Shown here in pieces: positions 53,101 through 64,000 of a stretch of 64,000 nt of DNA; within the stretch, counting starts at the first letter, position 1, and each line of letters opens with the position of its first letter. A program made the translations under genes and the position numbers. Origin of the DNA: Motacilla alba alba. Lineage: Eukaryota > Chordata > Aves > Passeriformes > Motacillidae. Below the pieces are notes generated by a model. That model was not told the DNA's origin. It did no database searches and saw only the letters and a program-made list of their open reading frames with translations. Location of the stretch: NCBI RefSeq assembly GCF_015832195.1, contig NC_052017.1, positions 78,121,801-78,185,800 of the forward strand, read 5' to 3'.

Positions 53101-56100
53101 AGAAGGCTTTGGGGCTACTAAATCTCCCCAAGTTTTAAATATGACTTATATTAAATAAGAATATTATAATATAATTCTTATATTAAGTAAGAATTATAGT
53201 CCTGGGTTGGGGATGATGGCAATCTGGCAATGCTGAGCAGAGGGGGCTGACAGGCCTTTGCAATCAAGTGCAAGCTTACGGAGAGAGATTATAGCAAAAA
53301 TGGATAATTAAAACATTTAATGGGGACAGAAGCAAAGAAAATACAATCATTTTAGAACAAAATGCACTGTTTGTTTGCTCCTTTCCAGATGGAGAGGGAA
53401 TCTAGAAGCATCTCATACAGCATGTTTACTTTTAATCAAAATTATGAGATACTTCAGGAGCCACTTGATGGCAAAGACTAGCTGTGGAGATGGCGGCCTC
53501 CCTAACTTGCAGGGAACTCCTGAGTACTTGGCCTAGTGGATCACCAAAACTTGGATTCCCCTGCAGGAGAGGTGATGGCCTTCCCAGCAACTCAGCAGTC
53601 TGAACCTGGAAGGGAGGCTGGCTGCCCCAAAAATTTGCAACCCGGAGAAATTCCTTAACTCTGTATGAACCCATTTCTCAAGGCTTTTATTCCTCCCAAC
53701 CATTTCCCAGATACTCACGTTTGTCTTTAAGGCCTCCATACATTTGCGCAACTTCCCAAAAGCATTGGGACCCGTGTATCTTTCTGGCCCAAAACTGTAT
53801 TGCTGAATCCAGTTACAACCTTGAGAATACAAAAGCTTTTCAGGGAGCTGGGAAAAAAACAAAAGGCAAGCTAATCATAACCATAACAAGAAGCAGAGTA
53901 TAAGGTTATATAAACTTGTCGACATACAATTTACAATGTGGTTCTAGCAGCTGTTTGTACAGTTCGAACAACAAAGTAAATGGACCTCACAATTCAAATC
54001 CTTCTGTGCAGCAGGATCCATTTAACTGCCAAGTCCTTAAGAAACTCTTAAACCAGGGCCAGCCAAAAAAAAAAAAAGAAGATGAAAAGATGCTCTCAGC
54101 AAAATATATAACCCACCCTCTGGAAAAGCTGGATACTTCCAAATTCAATGAGGTATTTAGGAATACAGACACCTTCCAGTCTGTGCACACATCTCTACAG
54201 GCAAAAGCTACAGATCTCACTTCCCTGACACTATCTCCTGCCAAAGCTCCTGGAGTTCAGGGCAGGATACCTGCTGCTCCAGCAACACAGCAGCTCCCAA
54301 GTGAGCCACTGAACTTTCCATGGATGTGGATGGGGAGGATACAAATAACCTGTTGTGTTAAGGGAGTGACATCTAGCAGGGTAGCAGTAACATTCATCCA
54401 TACACTTTTACTTTTTTTTTTTTTTTTTTCATCATTTAGACTCATGTTCACATTGGTATATTTAGATTAGGGGCAGTTTTTCAATTAAATGTAGTTCAAT
54501 GGGTTTGAAAAACTTCTCTTTGAATTCTGATAATGATTCTCCACTTCAACAGCCAGCATACCACTTTTCACACGGAACAAAGCTTCCTTCTGCTGTGCAT
54601 GGATAGCTAAAATGTGTTCATTTAGGAAATGAATTTTACCTTCAATATATCTCTTTCCTTCATCCACGAAGGAAAAGGAATGCCTTGGCTGAAAATCTGA
54701 AAAAGCACTGCTCTTACTACACTGTAGTTGTCCCTCTTGACTTGTCTCAGGTATTTGATATGACAGCTCCTAAACAATTCTTCATATGCCTAGAAAGAGA
54801 CCAAGAAAAATAAGCAATAAAAAAGAAAAATAAGCAATATTAAACTTTGGAAAAAAACCCATGTTGTTTGAAGTCCAATTCCAAACTACTCATAAGAGGG
54901 AGCCAGAGAAACAAGAGAGTATATTTTTAGGATTTATATACACAGAAATGTTAAACACCATGTTTTTGTAAACACCTTAGACTGGCGCTGCCCATTAAGA
55001 GTGATTCTGCATTCCTTCCAAAACCAGGAACTCGTTCAAGTCTCTGCACTGTCGCTACTGTAAACATTCACATGGTCAAGCAAATTAGAGCAGATCAGCA
55101 CAGATTTAACCTCAGCCATTTCAACAATTTGCACTGACATGTGAGATGCAGCAGCAAAAGGGCAGGAACGAGTATCTGGAGAAAACTCCTTTTGGCAAAA
55201 AACATCTCCTTACATTGATCTGAATCCATTGTGAAACACTGACCTGAGGCAGAGCAGATCTGGCAGCTCCGTGCTGAAGTGGACGGCCCTTGGTCCAGCT
55301 ACAGACTGCATTACCACAGGCTGCCATCTGAGCCCTTGTTGAGACAATTCTGAGCAATAAACTGCCAGAGAATTAGGAGAGGACTCTACAAGTCCCACAG
55401 GCTGCTCCATCACTTCCAGTTTGCTTCCTGAAGGGGGCAGCAGGATGGCCTCAATTCCTCATCCTCTGTTTATCTTGGTCACTCCCTCACCCCATCCCAC
55501 CACCACTTCTCGGCTGCACTCTGTCCCCTTACCCTTACCGTATCAGCTGAGATAGTGAGCCAATTAAACTCTTTCTGCTAAGGGACTTTCCTGCTGCTTC
55601 AGCAAGCTTGAGGGCCTCAGAGAAGCCTCTTTTTAGATGACCTGCTTAATCAGCTCACCACCTAGGTGTACCACATCCAAAAGAGGACAGGAGCCAGCAC
55701 AAAAGAGGGAGAGGGACTGCTTAGCTAGGACAAAGAGAGAATGAGGGAGAGACAAGACAAACATGGGGACAGTTCCTTTTGGGGACAGCAAGCATGATAT
55801 GCTGGATCTCACAAGACCTCATCCTAAAATGTACTCCTTACCATGGCAACTTCTACATGATGTAACCAGACATCCACTGACTGCTCCATATACAGGGGTC
55901 TCCTTTTCAGGTCCAGAAGTCTCATAGATTTTCTGAAAGGCTTTTTAACCAGTATGGGCTTGCAAATTTATTAGAAGTTTTGCTATCTTTTGTTACTTGC
56001 TCCTCCAAATAGTTTTTGGCCTTGTGTGTTGTTCTGTGAACTCTTGGCACTGCTGTGTTCCTGTATTTAATGTGGCAAAACTGGATCTTTTCCCTGTTCA

Positions 56101-57128
56101 TCACTTGAACGCAATTCCAGCTTTTTGGAAACTATCTTCTTTTATCCACAACCCCTTTATGCTGTTGTTGTTTATCTGTTCCAGCTGTTCATTCTTTAAG
56201 TCCTTCTTGGTATGCATTTGCTCTGAGATTCCAATACCATGACCTAAAGCCAATAAATGTCAAATACACCAGTGCAGTTGAACTGCCTGCCTTGCCAGCA
56301 GCGCCCTGTGCAGGGGAAGACACTGGCACAGAAGCACCTGGGCTGGGGCACAGAGCTGGAGCAGAAGGACTGCCCAAAGGCATGGGATGGCCACCATCCA
56401 GCACCAGAGCTCCCTGCCTGCTGGGCAGCACCCAAGCTGGCACAGGTTAGATGCCAGCTTCTGCCCTGCCTGCCACCAGCTGCAGCTGATGATGCTGGAG
56501 AGGGAAAGGCTGCCAAGCATGGACCTTCAGAACTTGGAAGAGAAATGGATGTGGTGCTTCCTCCCTCCTTGCAGTAAGAGTTTTTACCTTAAATCAAAGG
56601 CTGGCCAAGTGACAGCGCCTAAGACCACACTATTTGGGCTTTAGCACTGGGGATGATTTTTTCTGTTAGGGTTACTGGTGCTAGAAGAGGGAATTTAGAA
56701 AAAAACTGATCTACATTTTGACCTGCACTGCTGCACTCTATTTAGACCCCTGTTCATGCTGTCAATTTTGCTTTTCGTTTGACTAGCCAGTGCAGCAGGC
56801 TTTGATTAGCTGCTGCAGCTGTTTGCGCTGAGAGTGCTACTCCTTTCCCAGGTGCTAGCTCTTCCCTGTCCTAATATAGAGATTAAAATTTAACTCTTAC
56901 CTCCCTCATCTGTTTGGCCTGCTTTGTTTCTCCTTTCCATTCTCTTGCACTATAACCAAGTAGATCAACTTCTGGCAGCACACTGAGATTCCCTAAATTG
57001 AGATTGATTCACAGATTAGTTAGGTTCCGCTGTTCTGCATCTAAAGGGAAGTTGTGACGGTCATTAATGACTGTGGAGTGACAACACAAAGCTTACTTAT
57101 GAGCTGCCTCTGAAGGTAGTTGCTCCAC
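49993..57128 (-). CDS. OTULINL: OTULINL (FAM105A), pseudo-deubiquitinase, 3' six exons
   Basis: Exons in transcript order: 57128-57097, 56992-56901, 54789-54640, 53847-53719, 51553-51281, 50172-49993. They total 856 nt with matching phases. The product matches FAM105A/OTULINL (for example [53 protein letters not shown]), an OTULIN paralogue that is ER-membrane anchored in mammals and lacks deubiquitinase activity. Against OTULIN in this window, the nucleophile Cys is Ser (RDNYSVV), the His is Tyr and the Asn is His (DDRYYHIP), so no catalytic triad remains. The C-terminus PLFRT has no PDZ ligand of the OTULIN type. The first exon(s), with the N-terminal membrane segment, were not found in 57129-64000 and are likely beyond the window. 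It lies head-to-tail with OTULIN, separated by about 14 kb. Confidence 0.93.
51281..51553 (-). CDS. OTULINL: OTULINL coding exon
   Basis: The acceptor is gtgctttccag and the donor GACCAG|gtaagg. Ninety-one codons include [20 protein letters not shown] and [20 protein letters not shown]. The exon is the counterpart of OTULIN exon 7 (270 nt), both phase 0. A full CR1 fragment lies about 140 bp upstream, in the preceding intron. Confidence 0.94.
51690..52497 (+). mobile_element. CR1 LINE fragment in OTULINL intron
   Basis: About 800 bp of CR1 3' end in + orientation (antisense to OTULINL). It contains the end of the reverse-transcriptase ORF (caagtgccgggccctgcctgg, ggccaagaaggccaacggcatcctggcctg, aagggcagcagagctggtaaaggatctgga), the 3' UTR and the terminal aaaatgattctatgatgat. 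The ORF is broken by several stops and indels, so the copy is inactive. Confidence 0.93.
53719..53847 (-). CDS. OTULINL: OTULINL coding exon
   Basis: The acceptor is tttttttcccag and the donor ACAAAC|gtgagt. Forty-three codons contain [20 protein letters not shown]. The sequence is close to the human protein, and the exon is the counterpart of OTULIN exon 6 (126 nt). Confidence 0.93.
54640..54789 (-). CDS. OTULINL: OTULINL coding exon with degenerate nucleophile site
   Basis: The acceptor is ctctttctag and the donor TTGAAG|gtaaaa. Fifty codons include [20 protein letters not shown]. The codon aligned with the OTULIN nucleophile is AGT (Ser) at 54723-54721. Surrounding helix residues are well kept, so this is a fold-preserving loss of catalysis rather than a decaying gene. 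Confidence 0.93.
56901..56992 (-). CDS. OTULINL: OTULINL coding exon, start of OTU-like domain
   Basis: The acceptor is ctcaatttag and the donor AGGGAG|gtaaga. The 92 nt complete an Arg codon and encode [20 protein letters not shown]. The exon is the counterpart of OTULIN exon 4 (95 nt, same phases). Confidence 0.92.
57097..57128 (-). CDS. OTULINL: OTULINL 32-nt microexon
   Basis: The acceptor is tctatgtttcag and the donor CATAA|gtaagc. The exon starts with the last base of a codon, then TGG, and encodes [10 protein letters not shown], matching the juxtamembrane WIGYLQRKFK of human OTULINL as I recall it. It ends one base into an Arg codon. It occupies the same position and phase as OTULIN exon 3. 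Confidence 0.82.
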
Positions 57129-60100
57129 CTGAAACATAGATGATAGAGCAGGTGTCAACGAGGAGGTGCTGAAGGTCAGTATTTACTGAAATAAGCGACA
57201 GTGTGGAAGATTAAAGTCTGCATAAAAAACCTACCGTTTCAGCAGCTGTGCAAAAAAGCTGTATAGCCTTCTACAATACCAAAAAAGAGCAGCGAGGAAG
57301 GACATGCTTAACATTAGCTGCACTTTCACTTTTTGCCACATGAGACACAGGGATTCCTTGCTGGCTGTTTTCCAGGACCACACCTCATGCCTTCCTAAAA
57401 TAGGGATCAAAAGAGAGAGAGGAAAAATCTTATCACTATTTTGAAGTACTTGTTTCTGTTTGTTTTCTTGCAGAAAGAAAGATCATCTAAACATGGTATC
57501 ACTTCAAATGAAACACAAAACATGACATGTAAAAGATTAATATATTCTACTTAATACACATAATTTATATACTTAGTTTTTCAAGTTTCTAGGGGCTTGG
57601 GTGCACATAGTTCATATTTCCACACTTTCCTGCACACAGTGAAGGCTACATATGTAGTTACAATGGAGTCACAGGAAGACTGGTATCAAACGCACTGCTC
57701 AGTTACAAAAAAAACCCAAAAATGTTCTTTTTTTTTTACTTCAGGATGTGCTGATCTAGACACCTGTACTGCCATTATTTTGTCTGTAAGCCATGGCTTT
57801 ACAGACCAGGGGTTCATAGGACTTGTAGTCAACAAATGGGCCATATAAGGCAGTATTAGCTGACTAAGCATCATATGACTGCCTGGGGAATTAAAGGAAT
57901 GTTCCTGCCTCAATTTGGGCAACTTTAAGGTCAATTTAAAACTCCAGAGAAAGATCCTCCCCAGGGATTTGGTAGAAAGCTCAGGAGATCATCGCAGAGG
58001 GGGTACATGCTCACTTTACAGACATAAACAAGGACGACATTCTGTTGCTCCCCTAGCATTACAGACAAGGTTAGGGAAGGTTATGGTTGTCTGTTGTTGA
58101 TCAAAAGACCTACAAGTGAGAGAGGGCCTGGAGACTGAACAGTTGACAAAGGCAGTATCTGCTCCCTAAGTGAGAAATTTGTCCTCTGGAAGACATTCGA
58201 AGATAGGAAATTCCCAGAGCTCATGATGAACAGCTGCTCTGTTATTAACTTATTTATTGATTTAGTACAAAACCTTAAAAGAACTCAACTTTTTATAGAG
58301 GCATCCACAGAGACGGTTGAAAAGATCCTTCTCCAGAGAGTCTACAGAGGGGATAACTCATTCCACATAGTTTTATGTCAGCTGAACTTCTGCCCCTCCT
58401 GGCTTTAACAGGAAATTTAAGAGGGGCTTAAGTTTTCCAAGTAAGTTAAGCCCATGCACTGTGGACAGCAATCCAGTCAAAGAGTTATGTATCAATTCCA
58501 ACCTTAGCAACAAGATAAACAGTGATGCACTCATTTTTATGAGCACTGTTGCATATATACAGAGCACTGATGATACTTGGCCTTTCCCAATATTCTGTTG
58601 TTTGAAGAAGTTTTATTACAAGATTTTGTATGCAAGTCATCTGGTGGTGAGACACAAACCTTGTCTCTCCCGTGAACCAAAGGCAGGTTAAGAGCTGTAA
58701 ACAAAAAGATGTCCATAAATTTTAAGTAATCAGAGGTGGGGTTGGGGTGCTAGTTCTGAAGCTCCAGAAAATTCTAGTTTAATACTAATGCCTTTTAACA
58801 GACAACAAAACATCAGCTGTAAGGTTTGGAAATGGAAAACTTCATAGAAAAACCAGACACCCCCACTTACAGCTCACACGCACATATAAACACACTCCCA
58901 CTTCCTCCTGAGGGACACTGGCAGGCACATTCTCAATAAGCACACAGACTTCTGCCTAGAGAAATGACAATCCCAGCAGAATCAAGCTACTGCAATTTTT
59001 TCTCTCTCTTCTTTAGGATAAAGGCATCAGCGTTGGAAAAAAAACTCAGTGGGCTTTGAATATCTGAATCTTCTGTCCACTGGGATGGAATGTGATGGCT
59101 CACAGATGTTCAGCCCATGGATCAGTGGGTATTCTGGATTTACACCGTTGTATGCAAACCAATGATGATTGAAATTAACACCAGTTTAAATATACAATAT
59201 CAAAAGAAAGTTGAAGCAGACTTAAATTTCATTACGTAAAAGGACTGTGTGGTCCACTCCCACATTTGATTTTGAACAAACTGGCTCTATAAAAAAATCA
59301 AGAGCTAGTCCATCTGTTAAAACTACATACTTTGCATTATGGAGAACCAAGAAATACACGTGAATGCAAAATTTCTTCCCTTACTCCTTTTTACAGGCAG
59401 AAAGATGACAGCTCTGCATCAGTTCTTAAACTAAATCAAGCAATCTTTTGAAAAAGTTTTTGATGGTAATAATCCTGAAAAAAACCTCAGGCTACTGGAG
59501 TTCAACAATCTCTCTTTCAATGCCTATGGTTAAAGGTGCTTGAGCAACTGCTCTTCAAGGAGTGCTGGGAAGCACAGGGTTACTGGTTTCCATCAGAAAC
59601 ACAAATGAATGTCAGAAAACACAAGACAACCAAATAATGCTTGCCCATTTTTATTCAATATGGGTATTTTCCTAGTAGAAAGCCTAATGGGCAATGGAAA
59701 AACCTGCAAACAAGTGATTTTGAGTATTTTTGCTACACTTGTATTGCAGCATACCTTGGACTTCATGAACTTTCCCTCCTGTCATGGGAAAGCTGCTGTT
59801 CAAACAGCACTCTGTGATTCAGTTAATACTTTCAGTGCTTATGTCACACTTAGAAATTAATTACACTTTTTATTCAAGTAAATGACATTTAGAAGTAGCA
59901 GTTGGATCACAAAGTGCTGCTGGTAAAAATACATCATGAGCATAAATTAAAGAAGGCAGCAGCTTAAAATAGATCTTGCCACCTCCATCCCTGCACCTTT
60001 CAGAAGTCTTCAGAAACCAACGAGCAATTAAATTAATAACACATTAGAGGGGGGAGTAAAATAAACCCACAGATTTTTAAACCAAATCAATTCCCTGGGA

Positions 60101-63100
60101 TATGTGCACAATTTGTCCTGCTCCTCAGGAGGCAGTGACAGAAGCAGTTGGTGCTGTGACCAGCTGCTGGGCTTCCACCTTCTTGAAGACTGACTGCGAG
60201 CATCAGCATGACAGGGAGGCCTGACTCTTCTGCCATGCAGGAATTTGGAAGAACAGAGGCTGAACAGTACTGGAGTCGATCAGGAGCTGATAGCAGTGTT
60301 TATCTTACAGAGCAAGTAGTACACCATGTTTTCTTTTCATGCCACATCGGCTTCCTGCTAGTACCAAGCATTAAGCTTTTATCCCCTGCAAAGTCAGTAG
60401 GAGAGACACACAGAAGAAAAAAACAAAACCAGAAAGAGCCAGAAAAAAAGATAAGTAAGAGATGTCTGCAGCATATGTTTCATTCTCAAGTAACTCAGGA
60501 AGAATCACTAAAGGATTTGCTTCACATTTGACTCCCTCACAACTTTTTTGGAGGCTGCCACCTTAAAGACACATAATTGATGAAATGCAAAATGTCAGAA
60601 ATGAGCTTGGGAACTAGCAGACAGCACTGTATGCATTACTGAATATTCCAGCATGTCTGATGGAGCAATTACCCTTTACTGTTTTTTCTCCATACCATTA
60701 ACAAGGGCATCATAAAGATAACAGAGCATCTTCCAAAATTAAAACCTGACAGAATGATTCATTTTTGGGACATTCCTCTTCACAATCTTTTTGGTACTGA
60801 AAGCAGAACGTAGCACTTGTCACCATAAAGTGGCCAGGTTTCATACTCCCATCAAAAAATCATGTTCCTAGTTTCCAAAAGCAGGTATATCCTCATTCAA
60901 AGAGGGGGGCAGAATGTGGGACACCTCTGTGTCAGACGCTGCCCACACCTGAACCACTCCTTCTCCCTCCTCTGTTGGATGCAGAGCTGGGAAGGGAGAC
61001 CCCTCAACTGAGACATGCAAAGCTTGGCACGGAGGTCCAAGTCCGCCTGTGTTCAAGGTATGCATGCAGCTCTCTTCAAGTTGTTGCACATTGCTATTTT
61101 TCAGATAATACACCAGCAGCACCAAGGTGTGTTACAGAAAAGGTAAGTCCCTCTTTTAAGGGAAAACAAACAAACTTACCCTCATAGAGCAGACTCAAGC
61201 ATGATGCACATGTGTACACAGACCTCAACTGAATGAACCAAGAGGGAGACACAGAAAAATTATTAATTATACAAATTCAATACCTACAAAAATTACATCA
61301 CATTCGACTTAAGAAGAGAGAAATATGCCTTTTTAAGTGGTGCCAAGAGATCATAAACGGAGACATCAAAGAATTTATTATTAGCACCACACACAAAAAA
61401 AAAAAAGAAACCTGAAAAGAGATCAAACACATACCAAGATACGTGAAAAGCACTGCTTAATTCAATAACTATTTCATTACAAACCCCATCTTTTACAGAG
61501 TAAAGCAATGTCAACTTGTTGAGCAATATTCACGTGTTCTAACAAACAGGAAAGACGAGGATCTCTCCTTGGTATAATAAGGAAAAGAAAATAATTTACA
61601 GACAAAGATGGTAATCATCAGTGACTTATCAAAAGTTCAGCCATGTCTGCTGAACAGATACCTTCTAACCAAAAAACACTGCTGAAAAAAAAGAGAATGC
61701 CAGCCCCAAACCACAAGTAGAATCACACAATTATCTAGAAAACAGAATAGTTTTGGTAACGCTGAGGCCCATCACTTGCAAGAAAGGTTTTATTTACCCT
61801 ACTCTTCTGCATAGGGCTTTCCCAAGTGCCCTCTCAGCTCCCTCAGTCTTTTTTTTTTTTTTTCAGAAAAATATAGAGAATATAGAGCTGGCAGCCTTCT
61901 TCAGTCTCCTCGATCATCAACAGGAACTGCTGGTGTTAATGTATGTATCTATCCAGTTGTGACACAACTTAATCCTACTGTGCAGCAACAACCATAATGT
62001 GTTCTTACCTACTGGGTGATTATCTAAAATATACCCTACTAGAACTACCTTTACAAAACCAATTTCAGCTATATAATCAAGATATTAATGCATGGTTTAG
62101 CCTGCACATACCACTTTCTCTCTACAAATGTGAATTAAATGCCTATGAGAACAAAAGGAAAGTTCAGTTCTTCATTTCCTGTACAATTCAGCTTCCTTTT
62201 TAAGGCACAGTGTGCTTCATCCAAGATGAATAATGCTTAGCCCTGCTTCCATTTAAGTAAGAAAAAGCATGACAGAAGCCTTCTGAGAATTTACAGTCCA
62301 GAATACTGAACGAGAAACACATGAAAAGCATTTCATGCCATTAAAAAAACATGAATTTCTCTAAAACTCTTATTCCTATTTTAAAAAAATGAAAAAAATA
62401 AAATAACCTCCTTTTAAAGAAGAAGCTTCTGAAATCTCTGCTACTGGCTTTTTTCTTAATGTGGAAAAAAATCTGTTCCCATTCAGAATTGCTATTTAAT
62501 GCCTGCACATTTCAAACAGAACTTACGTAAATGCACTAAATCTATTATTTGAAAGAAGCCCACTCTAAGAATTCTTATTCTGCCTGCTGCAGAGTTTTAT
62601 GTTGAGTCACCCCTATTGACACTCATAGTTATTTCACAATTCTCAAAATTCTTTTCTTTTTTTCTTTTTCCGCCATGCTGAATCCAAACTGACAGAATAA
62701 AGGAAATACTTTCCTCCTGAACATCTTAAGTATAAATACCTTGGGTTTTTTATGTTGATATGTGTAGATAACTGAAACCTGGTTAGGGGGAAAAAAGAAG
62801 TCTTACTTAGCAATAACAGTAATTTTCCTCCTCCCGATTTTTAAATCTTGTTTGCTAGACAGCAAAAGACTTGCACCAACCACCCCACCTTCCAAGGATG
62901 CACAGTAATTAGGTGGCTGGGGATACCACAGGCAGCATTCCCCCAGTCTCTCCAGGTAGAGGACCAGGGGCAGCTGCCCCACTCCTGGGGTTTCCCAGTG
63001 CAGGAAGTGCCCCTGGCTCTGCCTGGATGCTTTGTAAGCACACGACACAGGACAGTCCAAGGAGTTTTAAGCTATCTGTTGACAAAAAGTTATCCCAACT

Positions 63101-64000
63101 GATATCCAGGAAAACAGCAGGATCAAGTAACCCATGACGGACAAAAAAAATCAACTCTTCTGAGCTTGTTTACTGTCCAAGGAGAAAGCCAGTCCCATCT
63201 CACCAAACTACATCCATGTTGCTTATCATTTCCATCTCTGTACTGGGTCTGACTGCTGCACCCCAGACAGATTTTGTGTCTGTCTTCAGAGCATGGCCCT
63301 CTCCTGAGTGTACTCGATTCTGTGTGCAGACAGTGCAGAGCTGTGCATTTTTCACATGGATTAGTAATTACATACAATTTATGATTCATAATCACAAATG
63401 ATTCATATCTCCTGGTGGTGCACCAGATCACAAAGCCCGTGCTTCCTCAGCAGGTATGTGCAGAGGTTATTCCAGCAGTGTTTTACTTGTGTCTTGCCCT
63501 CTTTTCCAGATCGACTGGAAGCACAAAGCAAGGCCAAAGAAAGCGAAGTATCAAAGCCATCACTCTGAATGCAAATGGCAGAAATTGGTCTTGCATCTCT
63601 TCCCCTCTGCCTCTCAGTGTCCAGTCTGACGAAAGCCAAAATTTCAGCTTTATTCTGCAGAGTTCATGGTACTTGTATGGAAGTAGCTGGAGTGTTTAAA
63701 CCCCACTCTCTCTTCATCATCTCAAGGGCAGCACTTCCAAACTGGCATATTTTAATTAGCTCAAGCACACAGGAGTCCTCTACCTTTTTGTGAGAGTGCA
63801 TTACCAGGCACTTCTGGCCTAAAACATTACACAAAAAAAAAAGCATACTAAAAGGTAAAACTGACTGCATCAAGATAGTAACTGAAATTTAAGTTATCAC
63901 TGAGGGTAATACCAAAGTCAGAGCCAACAGAAACATTTCATAAAATGCGATTCAAGAACTCAGAATATTCTGTGCAAGAGCTTTCTACTTATAAAAGCAC
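57129..64000 (-). other. Upstream OTULINL intron (no exon identified)
   Basis: Nearly 7 kb upstream of the 32-nt microexon. I searched for the expected N-terminal membrane segment and for donors that end two bases into a codon, and found no convincing exon. No other gene, LTR or CR1 copy is recognisable here. Confidence 0.5.

Larger units (their letters stand above)
51554..56900 (-). other. OTULINL internal introns
   Basis: The introns between the listed exons hold one CR1 copy (51690-52497) and a T-run near 54411-54430. The part at 56250-56540 is relatively GC-rich but shows no exon, CpG island or known repeat that I can name. Confidence 0.6.

Noticed and set aside
57700..57850. Possible upstream OTULINL exon with a donor-like gtaaaa at the right phase on the minus strand
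   Set aside because: The peptide it would encode (ending DQHILK) does not resemble the expected juxtamembrane segment, and no membrane helix precedes it.

Overview
This window is vertebrate nuclear DNA, almost certainly avian and probably from a songbird. The sequence shows spliced genes with GT-AG introns, several CR1 LINE fragments with the bird-typical 3' end, and an ERV LTR of a type I associate with passerine genomes (species placement is inference). There are no bacterial, viral or CRISPR-type gene systems. Coding sequence is only about 4% of the window.

Three genes can be reconstructed exon by exon, with phase checked at every junction. (1) ANKH, + strand: the last four coding exons (2136-6111), giving the C-terminal 156 residues of the multipass phosphate/pyrophosphate/ATP-export-related membrane protein; earlier exons lie left of the window. 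(2) OTULIN, - strand: a complete 8-coding-exon gene (35706 down to 23876, 454 codons plus stop) encoding the Met1/linear-ubiquitin-specific deubiquitinase, driven from a CpG island at about 35456-35960. (3) OTULINL (FAM105A), - strand: the last six coding exons (57128 down to 49993) of the ER-anchored pseudo-deubiquitinase paralogue; the N-terminal, membrane-anchor exon(s) were not found and probably lie right of the window.

The order ANKH > < OTULIN < OTULINL is the human 5p15.2 order. ANKH and OTULIN converge tail to tail over a 17.5-kb stretch that must hold their 3' UTRs. OTULIN and OTULINL are an ancient tandem duplicate: intron positions and phases correspond from the exon before the catalytic domain to the end.

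Non-genic DNA holds five CR1 remnants, a 418-bp solo LTR, an older degraded LTR, simple repeats, two orphan CpG-rich patches, a perfect 16-bp hairpin, and an (A/G)n tract. The most useful observations are a frame-preserving 330-nt OTULIN exon that adds 110 residues to the N-terminus, the substitution of all three catalytic-triad positions in OTULINL, an ISRE-like site in the OTULIN CpG island, and CR1 and hexamer-repeat sequence crowding that promoter. I found no evidence of an undescribed system.
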